Positions 1 through 8,317 of a DNA stretch of 33,601 nt are shown here, in pieces. The translations under genes and the position numbers were made by a program. Under the pieces are notes generated by a model. The model was not told where the DNA came from. It did not search any database and saw nothing but the letters and a program-made list of their open reading frames with translations. Origin of the DNA: Geobacter sp. GTDB taxonomy: Bacteria; Desulfobacterota; Desulfuromonadia; Geobacterales; DSM-12255. How positions within the stretch are numbered: position 1 is the first letter of the stretch; the number at the start of each line of letters is the position of its first letter. Location of the stretch: positions 1 to 33,601 of the forward strand of contig VFJK01000046.1 in NCBI GenBank assembly GCA_009886125.1, given 5' to 3'.

Positions 1-135
1 AGCGCCGCCTGAACCGCCGCTGCCTGTGCATCAGCCGATGCCTGTGCATCAGCCGCTGCCTGTGCCGCCGCCGCCGCCGCTGCTTCAACAGCAGCTTTTG
101 CTTCGGCCGCAGTCTGTGCTGCTACCGCAGCCGCT
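1..135 (-). repeat. Short tandem repeats coding an Ala-rich segment
   Basis: Two adjacent 18-bp units (19-36 and 37-54) differ at only one base, with a third degenerate copy starting at 55 and further GCN-rich sequence to about 135. In the minus-strand protein they encode Ala-Asp-Ala-Gln-Ala-Ser type hexapeptides and then poly-Ala. The periodicity is a multiple of three and in frame with the gene, so this is coding repeat rather than a CRISPR or intergenic element. Such tracts often expand or contract, and can also break assemblies. Confidence 0.8.
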
Positions 136-596
136 GCCTCTGCTACAAAGTTAGCAGGGTTCTTAATCGTGTGTTGGATTTTAATACCGCTCGGCAGGGT
201 AAGTATCGAACTTTGAATGGAGATATTGGGCGATGTACCTGCTACTGAAGTGAATCTTATTGTTGCAAGCACGCCGGTCCCGTTCATAGAGAGTGGAGTA
301 GTTGATCCAATCTTTATTCGATTAGAAGTGCTCTCAAAGTTCGGGACGATGAAAGCCACTTGTTTATTCAATAAATCCATTCGAGGCAAAAAAGCCCCTT
401 TGGTTGCGACCGGATTTTGCAGGGTAGTATTGTCGTACTGGATTATAATCTCGACTCCGGAAACATTCACAAAGTCTACCGCTTTAAGCGTATAGAGATT
501 ATTACCATCAGTATTCAGTTCCAACGAGACCGCATGCGCCTTGATTGTGAACTGGAGCAGAAAGACGATGATTAAGACTATATACAGCTTCTTCAT
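1..596 (-). CDS. Secreted cohesin-like domain protein with Ala-rich repeat tail (3' end missing)
   Basis: Translated from the minus strand, the protein begins MKKLYIVLIIVFLLQ and has a clear Sec signal peptide ending near AHA/VS (about residue 22). Residues about 23-145 form an all-beta module with cohesin-like hallmarks (VEIIIQYDNTTL, GTGVLATIRF), then an Ala/Gln-rich stretch from about residue 150 to the window edge. It has no stop, so it is partial (198 codons visible). I chose ATG at 596 because GAGGT lies 7 bases upstream. An in-frame ATG at 602 sits too close to that site. It lies 26 bp after ctpA and is probably the last visible gene of the long secretion operon. Cohesin folds mediate protein-protein binding, and the secretin of the same operon carries one too. 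The role is unknown; export through the encoded machine is inference. Confidence 0.75.
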   Translation of the reverse strand, partial: MKKLYIVLIIVFLLQFTIKAHAVSLELNTDGNNLYTLKAVDFVNVSGVEIIIQYDNTTLQNPVATKGAFLPRMDLLNKQVAFIVPNFESTSNRIKIGSTTPLSMNGTGVLATIRFTSVAGTSPNISIQSSILTLPSGIKIQHTIKNPANFVAEAAAAVAAQTAAEAKAAVEAAAAAAAQAAADAQASADAQAAAVQAA

Positions 597-622
597 ATGC
601 ATTACCTCACGATTACTTCTGT

Positions 623-1951
623 TTACTGCGGTGCGGTTACCATGACCTTTTTGAGAATCTCCCACCCTTTGAGAAGATCGAGTGCCCGCAGGATCTGATA
701 ATCGTTCTTCACCTGGTCATCGGTCTTGTACAGAGGGAGAGTGTCGGATTTCTCTGTTGACTGCGCCTTCTTGTCGTTCTCGAAATGATTATCCAGATCT
801 TTCTCTCGCAAATGCATGGATTCTTTCTTCTCGTTGGAAGCAAGCTCCATTTTCTCGGCAACGATATCAGGAGTTATCCCTTTCGCCTGTATCGACCGGC
901 CGCTTGGGGTAAAGTATCGTGCTGTTGTCAACCTGAGTCCCGAGTTGTCGGAGAGCGGGATTATCGTCTGGACAGAGCCTTTTCCGAAACTCTGCACACC
1001 CATGACAACTGCTCGCTTATGGTCCTGAAGCGCACCGGCAACGATCTCGGAGGCACTGGCGCTTCCGCTGTTGATAAGGACTACAATCGGATAGTTGGCT
1101 TGTTTATCACCTTTACGGGAGGAAAAACGCATCTGGGAATCTTTCTCACGTCCCTCGGTGTACACCACCAGTTTACCCTCATCCAGAAAGGTCTCTGAAA
1201 CCCTGACCGCCTGATCCAGCAGCCCGCCGGGATCGTTCCTGAGATCAAGGACAAGACCTCTCAATTTCCCCTTGTTGTTTTCATTCAGTGTTGCAAGCGC
1301 TTTTTGAAGGTCATCCGCCGTTTTCTCCTGGAACTGGGCAATCCTGACATAGCCGTAACCGTCATCAAGCATCTTGAATTTGACACTCTTCACCTGGATT
1401 ATATCCCGGACGATCGCAAACTCTTTCGGACGATCAAAACCTTCGCGCATAAGCGTTAAAGTGACCTTGGTCCCCTTTTCGCCCCGCATTCTCTTTACCG
1501 CATCCATTATGGTGAGGTCTTTCGTGAACTTGTCATCGATTTTCAGGATCTGGTCGCCGGATTTTACCCCGGCACGAAACGCAGGAGTGTCCTCGATCGG
1601 GGAGATAACCGTCAGCAGACCGTCCTTGATCGAGATCTCGATTCCCAGCCCGCCAAAAGCCCCTTTGGTCTCGATCTTCATCTCTTTATACGTCTCCGGT
1701 GGCATAAAGGAGCTGTGCGGGTCAAGAGCTGTCAGCATACCGTTTATCGCCCCGTATATCAGTTTCTTGGTGTCCACTTCCTCAACATAGCTCTTTTTGA
1801 CAATAGCCAGCACATCAGTAAAAAGCTCGATCGACTCGTAATCATTACCTGCAGCAGTAGCACTGCGATAAAATGTCACCGATGCAGCCGCAATACAGAC
1901 AGTAACTACCGAGATCAATAGATTCCTTCGGATTCGAAGTTTTCTGAACAT
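623..1951 (-). CDS. ctpA: S41 family carboxy-terminal processing protease (CtpA/Prc-like)
   Basis: A 442-residue periplasmic serine protease. An N-terminal membrane or signal segment (residues about 10-33) is followed by a PDZ domain (about 97-170, starting FGGLGIEI) and the S41 catalytic domain (about 190-365). By spacing to CtpB-type enzymes the catalytic residues are Ser299 in NSGSASASEI, Lys324 in SFGKGSVQ and Gln328, all present. The family trims or degrades periplasmic proteins at their C-termini and often controls cell-wall hydrolases. The start at 1951 has GGAGGGG just upstream. It lies 33 bp after the envC-like gene and directly before the cohesin-like gene, so it is co-transcribed with ftsEX-envC. 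Its substrate (EnvC partner, amidase or secreted protein) is not visible. Length is normal for the family. Confidence 0.95.
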   Translation of the reverse strand: MFRKLRIRRNLLISVVTVCIAAASVTFYRSATAAGNDYESIELFTDVLAIVKKSYVEEVDTKKLIYGAINGMLTALDPHSSFMPPETYKEMKIETKGAFGGLGIEISIKDGLLTVISPIEDTPAFRAGVKSGDQILKIDDKFTKDLTIMDAVKRMRGEKGTKVTLTLMREGFDRPKEFAIVRDIIQVKSVKFKMLDDGYGYVRIAQFQEKTADDLQKALATLNENNKGKLRGLVLDLRNDPGGLLDQAVRVSETFLDEGKLVVYTEGREKDSQMRFSSRKGDKQANYPIVVLINSGSASASEIVAGALQDHKRAVVMGVQSFGKGSVQTIIPLSDNSGLRLTTARYFTPSGRSIQAKGITPDIVAEKMELASNEKKESMHLREKDLDNHFENDKKAQSTEKSDTLPLYKTDDQVKNDYQILRALDLLKGWEILKKVMVTAPQ

Positions 1952-1984
1952 TACCCCTCCACTAACGAGTTGATTAATTGTACA

Positions 1985-3172
1985 TTATTTGAACCAGGGT
2001 CCTGGATCGATCGGTTTCCCCTGATATCTTATCTCAAAATACAGCTGAGCTCCGCTGGGTGAATCTGAATCACCGACATTCGCAACAACATCGTTTTTAC
2101 GGACCGTCGAACCGACTTTCTTATTTATTCTGGAAGTATGCGCATAGAGTGTGAAATAACCACCGCCATGGTCAATGATCAACATATTTCCATAACCTTT
2201 GAAGCGGTCGGCGAAAATGACTTCTCCATCGAAAACCGCCTTTATTTCGGCATTCATTGAAGATGAGATCGTTATACCGTTATTAAACGTATATGAGTTG
2301 AACTCCGGATGCTTGTGCTTTCCGAATCTGCTTACCACTTCTCCTGCTGCAGGCAGAGAAAACCTGCCCCGCTGAGAGCCGAATCCTTTGTCAGTAACCG
2401 GTGGCTGATGGTGGTTCCCCGGGATCAGTCTTTTCTTCTCATCTTTTTGAGTATAGCCCTTTCTGCTTCTGGCTTCAAGCCTTTCAACCATGTTCTGAAG
2501 CCGTCTGGCATTAGCCTGCAGCTCCTTCAGAGATGACTGATATCCTTTCTTTTCCAAACGTACCTGTGAGAGATACGCTGATTTCCTTGATTTCTCACTC
2601 TCGATTTCAAGTTTTTTTGCTTTTATCTTTCCGGAAAGACGCTCTTTTTTCTCTGCTTCCTTCTCAAGAGAGTCCTTCAGACCCTTCAATTGCTGCAGCC
2701 TGCTCTGATAATCATGGAACAGAGCTCTGTCATGCTCAAGGACTGATCGCATATACCGGCGGTTCTCAAGAACCTCAGGTATCGACCCTGATGAGAAGAA
2801 GATCCTTACATTCCCCATCTCTCCGGATTTATATAACGAAGCAACCCGCCTGGATATCTCGTCCCGTTTCTTTTCCAGCTCTGCAAGCATGATCTGAATC
2901 TGTTTCTGTGTAGAAATCACGCCTGACTCGACAGTTTTCAGTTCACTGTGCAGATGAGCAAGAGCCGACTCTTTCTCTTTAAGATTCTTATCTATCTGCG
3001 ACAGCTCCGAGGTGACTTTACTCTCGACCTTTCTGGTCTGCCTGAGAAGCAGCTGTTTTTCCTTTATCTCACTGTTGATCCCTTTCAGTTCGTCACGGAC
3101 ATCAGCAAAAAGGGTTCCTCCTGCTGACAAAAACAGGATGGTCATGAGTATAAGTCGGAAAAACGTTGTCAT
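1985..3172 (-). CDS. envC: EnvC-like murein hydrolase activator with degenerate M23 domain
   Basis: The 395-residue protein has a signal peptide (to about residue 23), a long coiled coil (about 25-235, rich in Glu/Lys heptads) and a C-terminal LytM/M23 domain (about 270-395). Both zinc-binding motifs of active M23 peptidases are lost: HxGxD is replaced by FNNGITI (about 297-302), and the terminal HxH by QLY (377-379). As in Escherichia coli EnvC, this predicts a regulator that activates amidases rather than a peptidase. The ATG overlaps the ftsX stop by one base (TGATG), so translation is probably coupled. In known systems FtsEX ATP hydrolysis moves EnvC through its coiled coil to license septal peptidoglycan cutting. 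No amidase gene is present in this window. Confidence 0.9.
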   Translation of the reverse strand: MTTFFRLILMTILFLSAGGTLFADVRDELKGINSEIKEKQLLLRQTRKVESKVTSELSQIDKNLKEKESALAHLHSELKTVESGVISTQKQIQIMLAELEKKRDEISRRVASLYKSGEMGNVRIFFSSGSIPEVLENRRYMRSVLEHDRALFHDYQSRLQQLKGLKDSLEKEAEKKERLSGKIKAKKLEIESEKSRKSAYLSQVRLEKKGYQSSLKELQANARRLQNMVERLEARSRKGYTQKDEKKRLIPGNHHQPPVTDKGFGSQRGRFSLPAAGEVVSRFGKHKHPEFNSYTFNNGITISSSMNAEIKAVFDGEVIFADRFKGYGNMLIIDHGGGYFTLYAHTSRINKKVGSTVRKNDVVANVGDSDSPSGAQLYFEIRYQGKPIDPGPWFK

Positions 3173-4116
3173 CAGATAGTGATGAATTTCTTGAGAGATG
3201 CAAGACTGCCGATAAAACCGATAAGGACTCCGCCAGATACAAGAGCCGCGATATAAGAGGCCGGAAGGAAAACAAGTCCGGCATCGGCAGGATTGAAGGT
3301 CAGGAAATTGCCTGCATTTGAAAGGATGGTGAAATATCCGGCTGAGAGCAGGGAAACAGCCAGCAGGGAGCCAACAGCCCCCTGGAGCATCCCTTCTATG
3401 AGAAACGGAGCTTTTATGAAAAACGGGGTTGCTCCCACGAGCGCAAGAATCTCAAGCTCATCCTTGCGGGCAAATATTGTCAATCTGATAGTGTTGGATA
3501 CAATAAACACAACTGAAAGGACAAGAAACAGGGCTATAAGAGCGCCGAGTATCCTCACAAACTGGAAAAAGAGCATAAACTTTCTGACCCACTCCTCCCC
3601 GTACTGGACCTCACCAACCCCCTGGAGCTTCTTTAATCGCGCAACATAGATATTGACTGCATCAGTGGAGCGGAACTCCTTTTTCAGTGTGATCTCTATG
3701 GACGACGGCAGGATATCAGGGGAGACCCCTTCAAGAAGGGATTCCTGACCCTTCAAACGGGATCTGAACCGTTTCAGAGCCTCTTCCTTAGAGACAGTTG
3801 TAATTGATTCAGTCCCGGAAAGTGAGGTGATGCGCCCTTTCAAGCTCATCAAGTCCTGAGGTGCAGGCTCCTTGTCAAAATAAACAGTCACAACGACTTT
3901 TCTGCTCCACTGCTCGATAGTACCTTCCAGATTCACATACATAAGCATAAACAGGGAGATAATAAGAATTGCGATAGTGATTGTGCTGACCGTAAGGATA
4001 GTAACCATTCTGTTAGATCGGAGGTTCTGCAGTGCCCTGGAAAGAAAATAACCTAATTTTGACCCGCCACCCATGGTAGAGGCCTTTGGTCGGATATTAT
4101 GCTTTTGACTGGACAT
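3172..4116 (-). CDS. ftsX: Cell division ABC transporter permease FtsX
   Basis: A 314-residue membrane protein with the FtsX layout: a short cytoplasmic N-terminus, one transmembrane helix (near TILTVSTITIAILIISLF), a large extracytoplasmic loop that binds EnvC-type partners, then three more helices. I place the start at the ATG at 4116, which has AGGAGA six bases upstream (4123-4128). A longer reading from a TTG at 4155 has no ribosome site and would overlap ftsE by 59 bp. With the chosen start the overlap with ftsE is 20 bp. FtsX pairs with FtsE at the inner membrane and transmits ATP hydrolysis to the periplasmic EnvC-like protein encoded next. Confidence 0.94.
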   Translation of the reverse strand: MSSQKHNIRPKASTMGGGSKLGYFLSRALQNLRSNRMVTILTVSTITIAILIISLFMLMYVNLEGTIEQWSRKVVVTVYFDKEPAPQDLMSLKGRITSLSGTESITTVSKEEALKRFRSRLKGQESLLEGVSPDILPSSIEITLKKEFRSTDAVNIYVARLKKLQGVGEVQYGEEWVRKFMLFFQFVRILGALIALFLVLSVVFIVSNTIRLTIFARKDELEILALVGATPFFIKAPFLIEGMLQGAVGSLLAVSLLSAGYFTILSNAGNFLTFNPADAGLVFLPASYIAALVSGGVLIGFIGSLASLKKFITI

Positions 4117-4774
4117 TGCCACTCTCCTGCAAAACCCCTTTTTCAAGGTGGACAACGCGGTGATGTCCGGAGTGTATTACACGACGGTCATGCGACGCTA
4201 TAAGCACGGTCGTCCCCCGCAGATTCGCTTCTTTGAAAATCTGCAGGATCTGATCCTTGTTATTTTCATCAAGATTGCCGGTCGGTTCATCTGCAAGCAG
4301 TATCCGGGGTTCGTTCACAAGGGCTCTTGCAAGTGCGACTCTCTGCTGCTCTCCTCCTGAAAGCCGTATTGGCGGGACATCCAGTTTATGCTCTATTCCG
4401 AGGCGTTTTAACGTATGAAAGACCTTCTTCTTGATATCATTATGCTCCCAACCCAGCACCTCAAGGGTGATTGCAACATTATCAAAGACTGACCTGTTCT
4501 GCAGAAGTTTGAAATCCTGAAAAACCACGCCGATATTTCGCCGCAGAAAAGGGATCTGCCTTCTGGACATCCGGGTAACATTCTGGCCATCCACGACAAC
4601 ATGACCGTATACAGGCTGCACGGCTCCATATACAAGCTTGAGAAGGGTGGATTTTCCGGCACCTGAAGAGCCGGTCAGAAACACAAAATCCCCTTTGGGG
4701 ATAGTTATGCTGACGCTTGAGAGTGCAGGGGCGTCAGTCTGGTATCGTACTGTTACATTATGAAGTTCGATCAT
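4097..4774 (-). CDS. ftsE: Cell division ABC transporter ATP-binding protein FtsE
   Basis: A 225-residue ABC ATPase with all functional motifs: Walker A GSSGAGKST, Q-loop VFQDFKLL, signature LSGGEQQR, Walker B ILLADEPTG and the switch histidine in IASHD. The ADEPTGNLD sequence and short length are typical of FtsE. It lies only 9 bp after the last pseudopilin gene, so ftsEX appears to be embedded in the secretion operon rather than with ftsY/rpoH as in enterobacteria. It forms a complex with FtsX at the inner membrane and drives amidase activation through the EnvC-like partner. Confidence 0.96.
   Translation of the reverse strand: MIELHNVTVRYQTDAPALSSVSITIPKGDFVFLTGSSGAGKSTLLKLVYGAVQPVYGHVVVDGQNVTRMSRRQIPFLRRNIGVVFQDFKLLQNRSVFDNVAITLEVLGWEHNDIKKKVFHTLKRLGIEHKLDVPPIRLSGGEQQRVALARALVNEPRILLADEPTGNLDENNKDQILQIFKEANLRGTTVLIASHDRRVIHSGHHRVVHLEKGVLQESGNVQSKA
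4123..4128 (-). promoter_or_regulatory. Ribosome binding site that fixes the ftsX start
   Basis: AGGAGA on the minus strand, six bases upstream of ATG 4116 and inside the end of ftsE. It supports the shorter FtsX start over the TTG at 4155. Confidence 0.75.
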
Positions 4775-4783
4775 CTGTTCATA

Positions 4784-5191
4784 TCACCATTCATTGTAAG
4801 GGATATTGTTGGAACCAACCTCAAGGGAACCGCTGTGCACCTGAGAAACTCCCCCTTCCGCCCTGCTTCCGTCTGAAGGAGCCATAGGACCCTGGGTCTG
4901 CCAGGTATCATTTTTACCGGTAATGTCTTTCGGGATATCTCTTAAATACTGACGATCCGATTTGGTGAGCTCTGGCAAGTTGTCCGGATATCTACCCTGA
5001 TCAGCGAAAAACTGATTGATCGTTGATTGGAGAGTGTAGAGGTTCTCGCGCAGAACCGCCTCCCTGGCTTTTATAAGACCCCAGCGATAATTCGGAACTG
5101 ATATAGAAGCAAGAATGCCGACAACCGACATGACAATCATGAGTTCGATAAGACTAAAGCCTGACTTGTTCAAACGGCTGAAAAAACGCAT
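4784..5191 (-). CDS. Type II secretion/type IV pilin-like pseudopilin
   Basis: A 135-residue protein with a prepilin leader MRFFSRLNKSG cut before Phe12, a mature N-terminus FSLIELMIV with the conserved Glu at position 5, and one hydrophobic helix. The C-terminal part (ending SNNIPYNEW) resembles the GspG C-terminal loop but lacks the full aspartate set. The ATG at 5191 is used: the codon at 5194 is TTG, and the upstream gene stops at 5195-5197. AAGGA lies about 10 bases upstream. It sits between another pseudopilin and ftsE. In Geobacter a pseudopilin in a comparable cluster (OxpG) is needed for exporting metal-oxide reduction proteins. Equivalence here is inference from context. Confidence 0.88.
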   Translation of the reverse strand: MRFFSRLNKSGFSLIELMIVMSVVGILASISVPNYRWGLIKAREAVLRENLYTLQSTINQFFADQGRYPDNLPELTKSDRQYLRDIPKDITGKNDTWQTQGPMAPSDGSRAEGGVSQVHSGSLEVGSNNIPYNEW

Positions 5192-5194
5192 CAA

Positions 5195-5713
5195 TTACCA
5201 GTCCTTGTACTTTGATTCATCAATTGCTGTACCGTCGCTTTTTGAATACACATCGTACACATCCTCTCTCCCCCATTGGGACGAGTCAGATTTGTCAACA
5301 TACGACCTTAATCCCCATGAATCCTCGCACTTCAGAGGTTTTTCAGATATGAAAGGGTCACAGGGAAACCTCCGAAGGAACTTTTTCTTCTCTGACTGTA
5401 TTCCACCAAAATCATGGCCTTCATATAGAACTTCAGGTGTTTCCGGATAGCCACTTTTGTTAACAGGGCAAAGTGGATTACTTATATTTGTATTCCCCTG
5501 AGGGAAACACGCTTTGTCGTAAGTCTTTTTATAGTCATCTATTGCATTCCGTATAACCCGTAGGCTTCTTCTCAGCTCTAGCTCCTTGTTCCGCTTCGAT
5601 ATCAGCTGCGCAGAGGGAAGGATCAGTGACGCCAGAATCGAGAGAATTGAAAGAGTCATGACCAACTCGACCAGACTCAGTCCTGATCTTCGTTCAGAAA
5701 AGAAACCGGTCAA
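5195..5713 (-). CDS. GspG-like major pseudopilin
   Basis: A 172-residue protein with prepilin leader MTGFFSERRSG cut before Leu12, mature start LSLVELVMT with Glu5, and a single N-terminal hydrophobic helix. The C-terminus contains YDVYSKSDGTAIDESKYKDW, which matches the calcium-binding loop pattern of GspG pseudopilins. Four cysteines lie in the globular part (KACF, PLCP, PCDP, KCED) and may form disulfides. The start overlaps the secretin stop by four bases (ATGA). It probably assembles into the periplasmic pseudopilus that pushes substrates through the secretin. No prepilin peptidase gene is in the window, so processing must use one encoded elsewhere. Confidence 0.9.
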   Translation of the reverse strand: MTGFFSERRSGLSLVELVMTLSILSILASLILPSAQLISKRNKELELRRSLRVIRNAIDDYKKTYDKACFPQGNTNISNPLCPVNKSGYPETPEVLYEGHDFGGIQSEKKKFLRRFPCDPFISEKPLKCEDSWGLRSYVDKSDSSQWGREDVYDVYSKSDGTAIDESKYKDW

Positions 5714-8289
5714 GGCTTCCTGATCTCCACAACAGCATTGTACAGAGTCGACTCGATCTGTTTACCACCCTTCCCTGTCAGCTTGACATTGACGAATCCG
5801 ACGCTTGCAGGCCCAGGTGATTTAGCCTTGAACAGTGCTGAGAAAAGTTTACCGGAACCCTTTACACCTTCACTCTCCGGGCCCTTGGAAAGTTTGACAG
5901 TCAACAGCCCCCCCTGATTATCAACTTTTTCAGTAAAAACAGAGGGTTTGCCATCTATCTTGAAGAAATCCCCCTCAACAACTGAAAGTATCTCCAGGGC
6001 AGCCGGATCATAGACAAGATTCATCGGCGCTGAGTAGAGGGCATCAGCGTCAGAAGCCATGATTTCTACAGTAAAGGTATCGTTCAGTTTGACAAAGGAG
6101 GGCGTGGAAACCTTTAACGACACCTTTGGTGCAGGAGGGGGAGGAGGAGTTACCTCTGGCAATGCTGGTTTTGGCTGAACAGCCGCGACAGGACTCTGAG
6201 ATGGCGGAGACTGAACTTTGCCGCCATCCGGAACTGCTTTCTGATTGTCTGTGACCGGCTTCGTGTCAACAACCGGAGTCACGGGTAGTTGCGGAGGAGT
6301 CACGGGTAGTTGCGGAGCAGTAACGGGAGCAGCAGTCGGATTCGGCGTTGGAGCTGCTGAAGGTTTCAAGAGTGGCTTAGGCTGCGTAGCCTCAGCAGAC
6401 GCTGTTTTGGTGATTTTTGAAGAAGGTGCCACATACTCCGGCTCCTGTACAAAGGAGGAAAAGTGCTTTGAAACCGATGGGTCATCCTCAACACCGGACC
6501 AGAATGAGGCTGTCTCAGGGTCGGAAACAGTAACTCCGCGCACGATCCTTGGCGTTATCGCAAGTATCAGCTCGGTTTTGTCTCCGGTATTATCATGATT
6601 GGTAAACAGCTGGCCGATAATTGGAATATCCCCCAGCAGAAACACCTTGTTAGAGTTCTGCCCCTTGGTATCCTGAATAAGACCGCCAATGACACTCGTC
6701 TCGCCATCCTTGAGAGAGAGCACTGTATCAAGATTCCTCGTGCCGATTGTAGCTACTGTGGTATTACCGTCCGTACCCACTTTTGCCTGAGAGAGAATCG
6801 AACTGACCTCAAGACCAAGTTTAATATTGATATCGTTGTTCAGCTGTATTGTCGGCTCGGCATTGACTTTGACACCGACGTCCACATACTGGACGTTAAC
6901 ATTGTATGCTCCCGTCCCGCTAGATGAAGTAGTTGTTATCGGGACTCTGGTGCCGACGTTGAATTTTGCCTTTTCACGGTTTTTGACCCGTATTTTCGGG
7001 TTTGAAAGAGTCTCGGCGTTTCCGAGAACTTTTCCGAAATTGAAAGTCGCATTCGGCACAGTAATATAATTACGATAATCACCCCACCTGAAAAGATTCA
7101 CAAGCTGGCTGGTGGTTGACGTTGATACAGTTGCAGCCGCTGAGGTTCCTGTGGTTGAAGCTGTAGCAACTGGTGCAAAATTGTCGCTTAAAAACTGTCC
7201 GGAAGGGCCTTGTGTGTTCGTTCCGACAGCATACCTACTTAAAGCAAGTCCGAAGCTCTCACTGTTTTTCTTTGAAAGTTCGATAACCTCGACCTCAAGA
7301 ATAACTTCAGCGTCAGGCACATCGTTGGCATCAAGTATCCTCCTGGCGACCTCGATCACATCGAGAGTGTCCCTGATGACCAGAGTGTTCATCTCCTCAT
7401 TTACATAGACCTTTTTTACCTGAAGCATTGTTCTGATAAGATTCACTGCTTTTTTTGCATCCAGCTTGTTCAGGAAGAACGTCTGTATGTAGAGCTCTTC
7501 GTACTGCTTTAATTTGTCAGGTGTCTTGGCAAATATGATTATCGTCGACTCATTCAGTGTTTTCCTGCCGAGCTTCTGCATTCCGCAGATAATATCAAGA
7601 GCCTGCTGAAAGGTTGCGTTTTCGAGATAAATCGTGACATTAGAATCTTTGAGAGACTCATCAAAAACGAAATTGATTCCTGACAGCTGCGAAATAATAT
7701 TGAAGACGTCCTTGATCTTGGCATCCTTGAACTTAAGAGTAATCGGCTTGGTCGACTTGAGATTGAGCTCGAAGGCTTCAGCCTTGGACCGCCTGGTCTT
7801 CAAAAGTCTGTCAAGTGCGTCCGACGCTTCCTTGTTCGCTGCATTCAGATTAACTGCTTTCTGATAAGCACGGACTGACTCTTTTGTTTTATTCTCCCTT
7901 TCAAAAGCAGCACCCTCAATATAAAACTGGTTCGAGCTCTTGTACTTGAGAGCGATCTCGCCCTGCTGTCGTGCCTTGTCAAGGCCCGGATCCATAGCCA
8001 TTGCATTCTGGAACTCCTGGTAGGCTTCATCATAGTTTTTCGCGCCAAGCAGATCCTCACCACGCTTGAGATGAACTTTTGCAGCGTGTTCACTTGCCTT
8101 GAGAAATGCAAGCCTGTACTCACTGGCATCCGGGTTATTCGCCACAGCTTCGGCGTACTTTTTTACCGCCTCATCGTATCTTCCGCTTTTCTCAAGCTTG
8201 CTAGCGTTGTCATACGCTGTCCGCCCGGTTGCACAGGCAGCAAGCAGCGTTAACAACAGGATTAATGCTATTTTTGGTACGATTTTCAT
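5710..8289 (-). CDS. gspD: Outer-membrane secretin lipoprotein with N-terminal TPRs and C-terminal cohesin domain (GspD/PilQ family)
   Basis: 859 residues in an unusual order: lipoprotein signal with lipobox LLAAC (Cys19), three or so TPR repeats (about 25-165), an STN/N0-like domain (about 180-255), an N1-like secretin domain (about 265-320), the secretin pore domain (about 330-585, with VPNATFNFGKVLGN and ETSVIGGLIQD), a Pro/Ala/Thr linker (about 630-722) and a cohesin-like domain (about 723-857). GAGGAG lies upstream of ATG 8289. It forms the outer-membrane channel for the pseudopilins and substrates. The lipid anchor and TPRs could replace a separate pilotin such as PilF (inference). The cohesin module is absent from classical GspD and could hold substrate or the cohesin-like protein at the operon end. 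Confidence 0.93.
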   Translation of the reverse strand: MKIVPKIALILLLTLLAACATGRTAYDNASKLEKSGRYDEAVKKYAEAVANNPDASEYRLAFLKASEHAAKVHLKRGEDLLGAKNYDEAYQEFQNAMAMDPGLDKARQQGEIALKYKSSNQFYIEGAAFERENKTKESVRAYQKAVNLNAANKEASDALDRLLKTRRSKAEAFELNLKSTKPITLKFKDAKIKDVFNIISQLSGINFVFDESLKDSNVTIYLENATFQQALDIICGMQKLGRKTLNESTIIIFAKTPDKLKQYEELYIQTFFLNKLDAKKAVNLIRTMLQVKKVYVNEEMNTLVIRDTLDVIEVARRILDANDVPDAEVILEVEVIELSKKNSESFGLALSRYAVGTNTQGPSGQFLSDNFAPVATASTTGTSAAATVSTSTTSQLVNLFRWGDYRNYITVPNATFNFGKVLGNAETLSNPKIRVKNREKAKFNVGTRVPITTTSSSGTGAYNVNVQYVDVGVKVNAEPTIQLNNDINIKLGLEVSSILSQAKVGTDGNTTVATIGTRNLDTVLSLKDGETSVIGGLIQDTKGQNSNKVFLLGDIPIIGQLFTNHDNTGDKTELILAITPRIVRGVTVSDPETASFWSGVEDDPSVSKHFSSFVQEPEYVAPSSKITKTASAEATQPKPLLKPSAAPTPNPTAAPVTAPQLPVTPPQLPVTPVVDTKPVTDNQKAVPDGGKVQSPPSQSPVAAVQPKPALPEVTPPPPPAPKVSLKVSTPSFVKLNDTFTVEIMASDADALYSAPMNLVYDPAALEILSVVEGDFFKIDGKPSVFTEKVDNQGGLLTVKLSKGPESEGVKGSGKLFSALFKAKSPGPASVGFVNVKLTGKGGKQIESTLYNAVVEIRKP
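6275..6316 (-). repeat. Two tandem 21-bp copies in the secretin linker
   Basis: Two exact adjacent 21-bp copies (6275-6295 and 6296-6316) encode the repeated heptapeptide pattern PQLPVTP in the proline-rich linker between the secretin pore and the cohesin domain. They are in frame and coding, so linker length could vary between strains. Confidence 0.85.
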
Positions 8290-8317
8290 CGTGGATTCTC
8301 CTCAAAGGACCGGTTTA

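Noticed and set aside
1-135. Possible CRISPR-like array
   Set aside because: Units are 18 bp, adjacent without spacers, and in frame with an Ala-rich protein.
217-495. Plus-strand open frame of 92 codons near the left edge
   Set aside because: It lies opposite the cohesin-like gene, has no family signal and no good ribosome site; the minus-strand protein has a signal peptide and recognisable fold.
1985-3172. Active M23 endopeptidase
   Set aside because: Both metal-binding motifs are replaced, so catalysis is not expected.
4117-4155. Longer FtsX from TTG 4155
   Set aside because: No ribosome site and a 59-bp overlap with ftsE; ATG 4116 has AGGAGA at ideal spacing.
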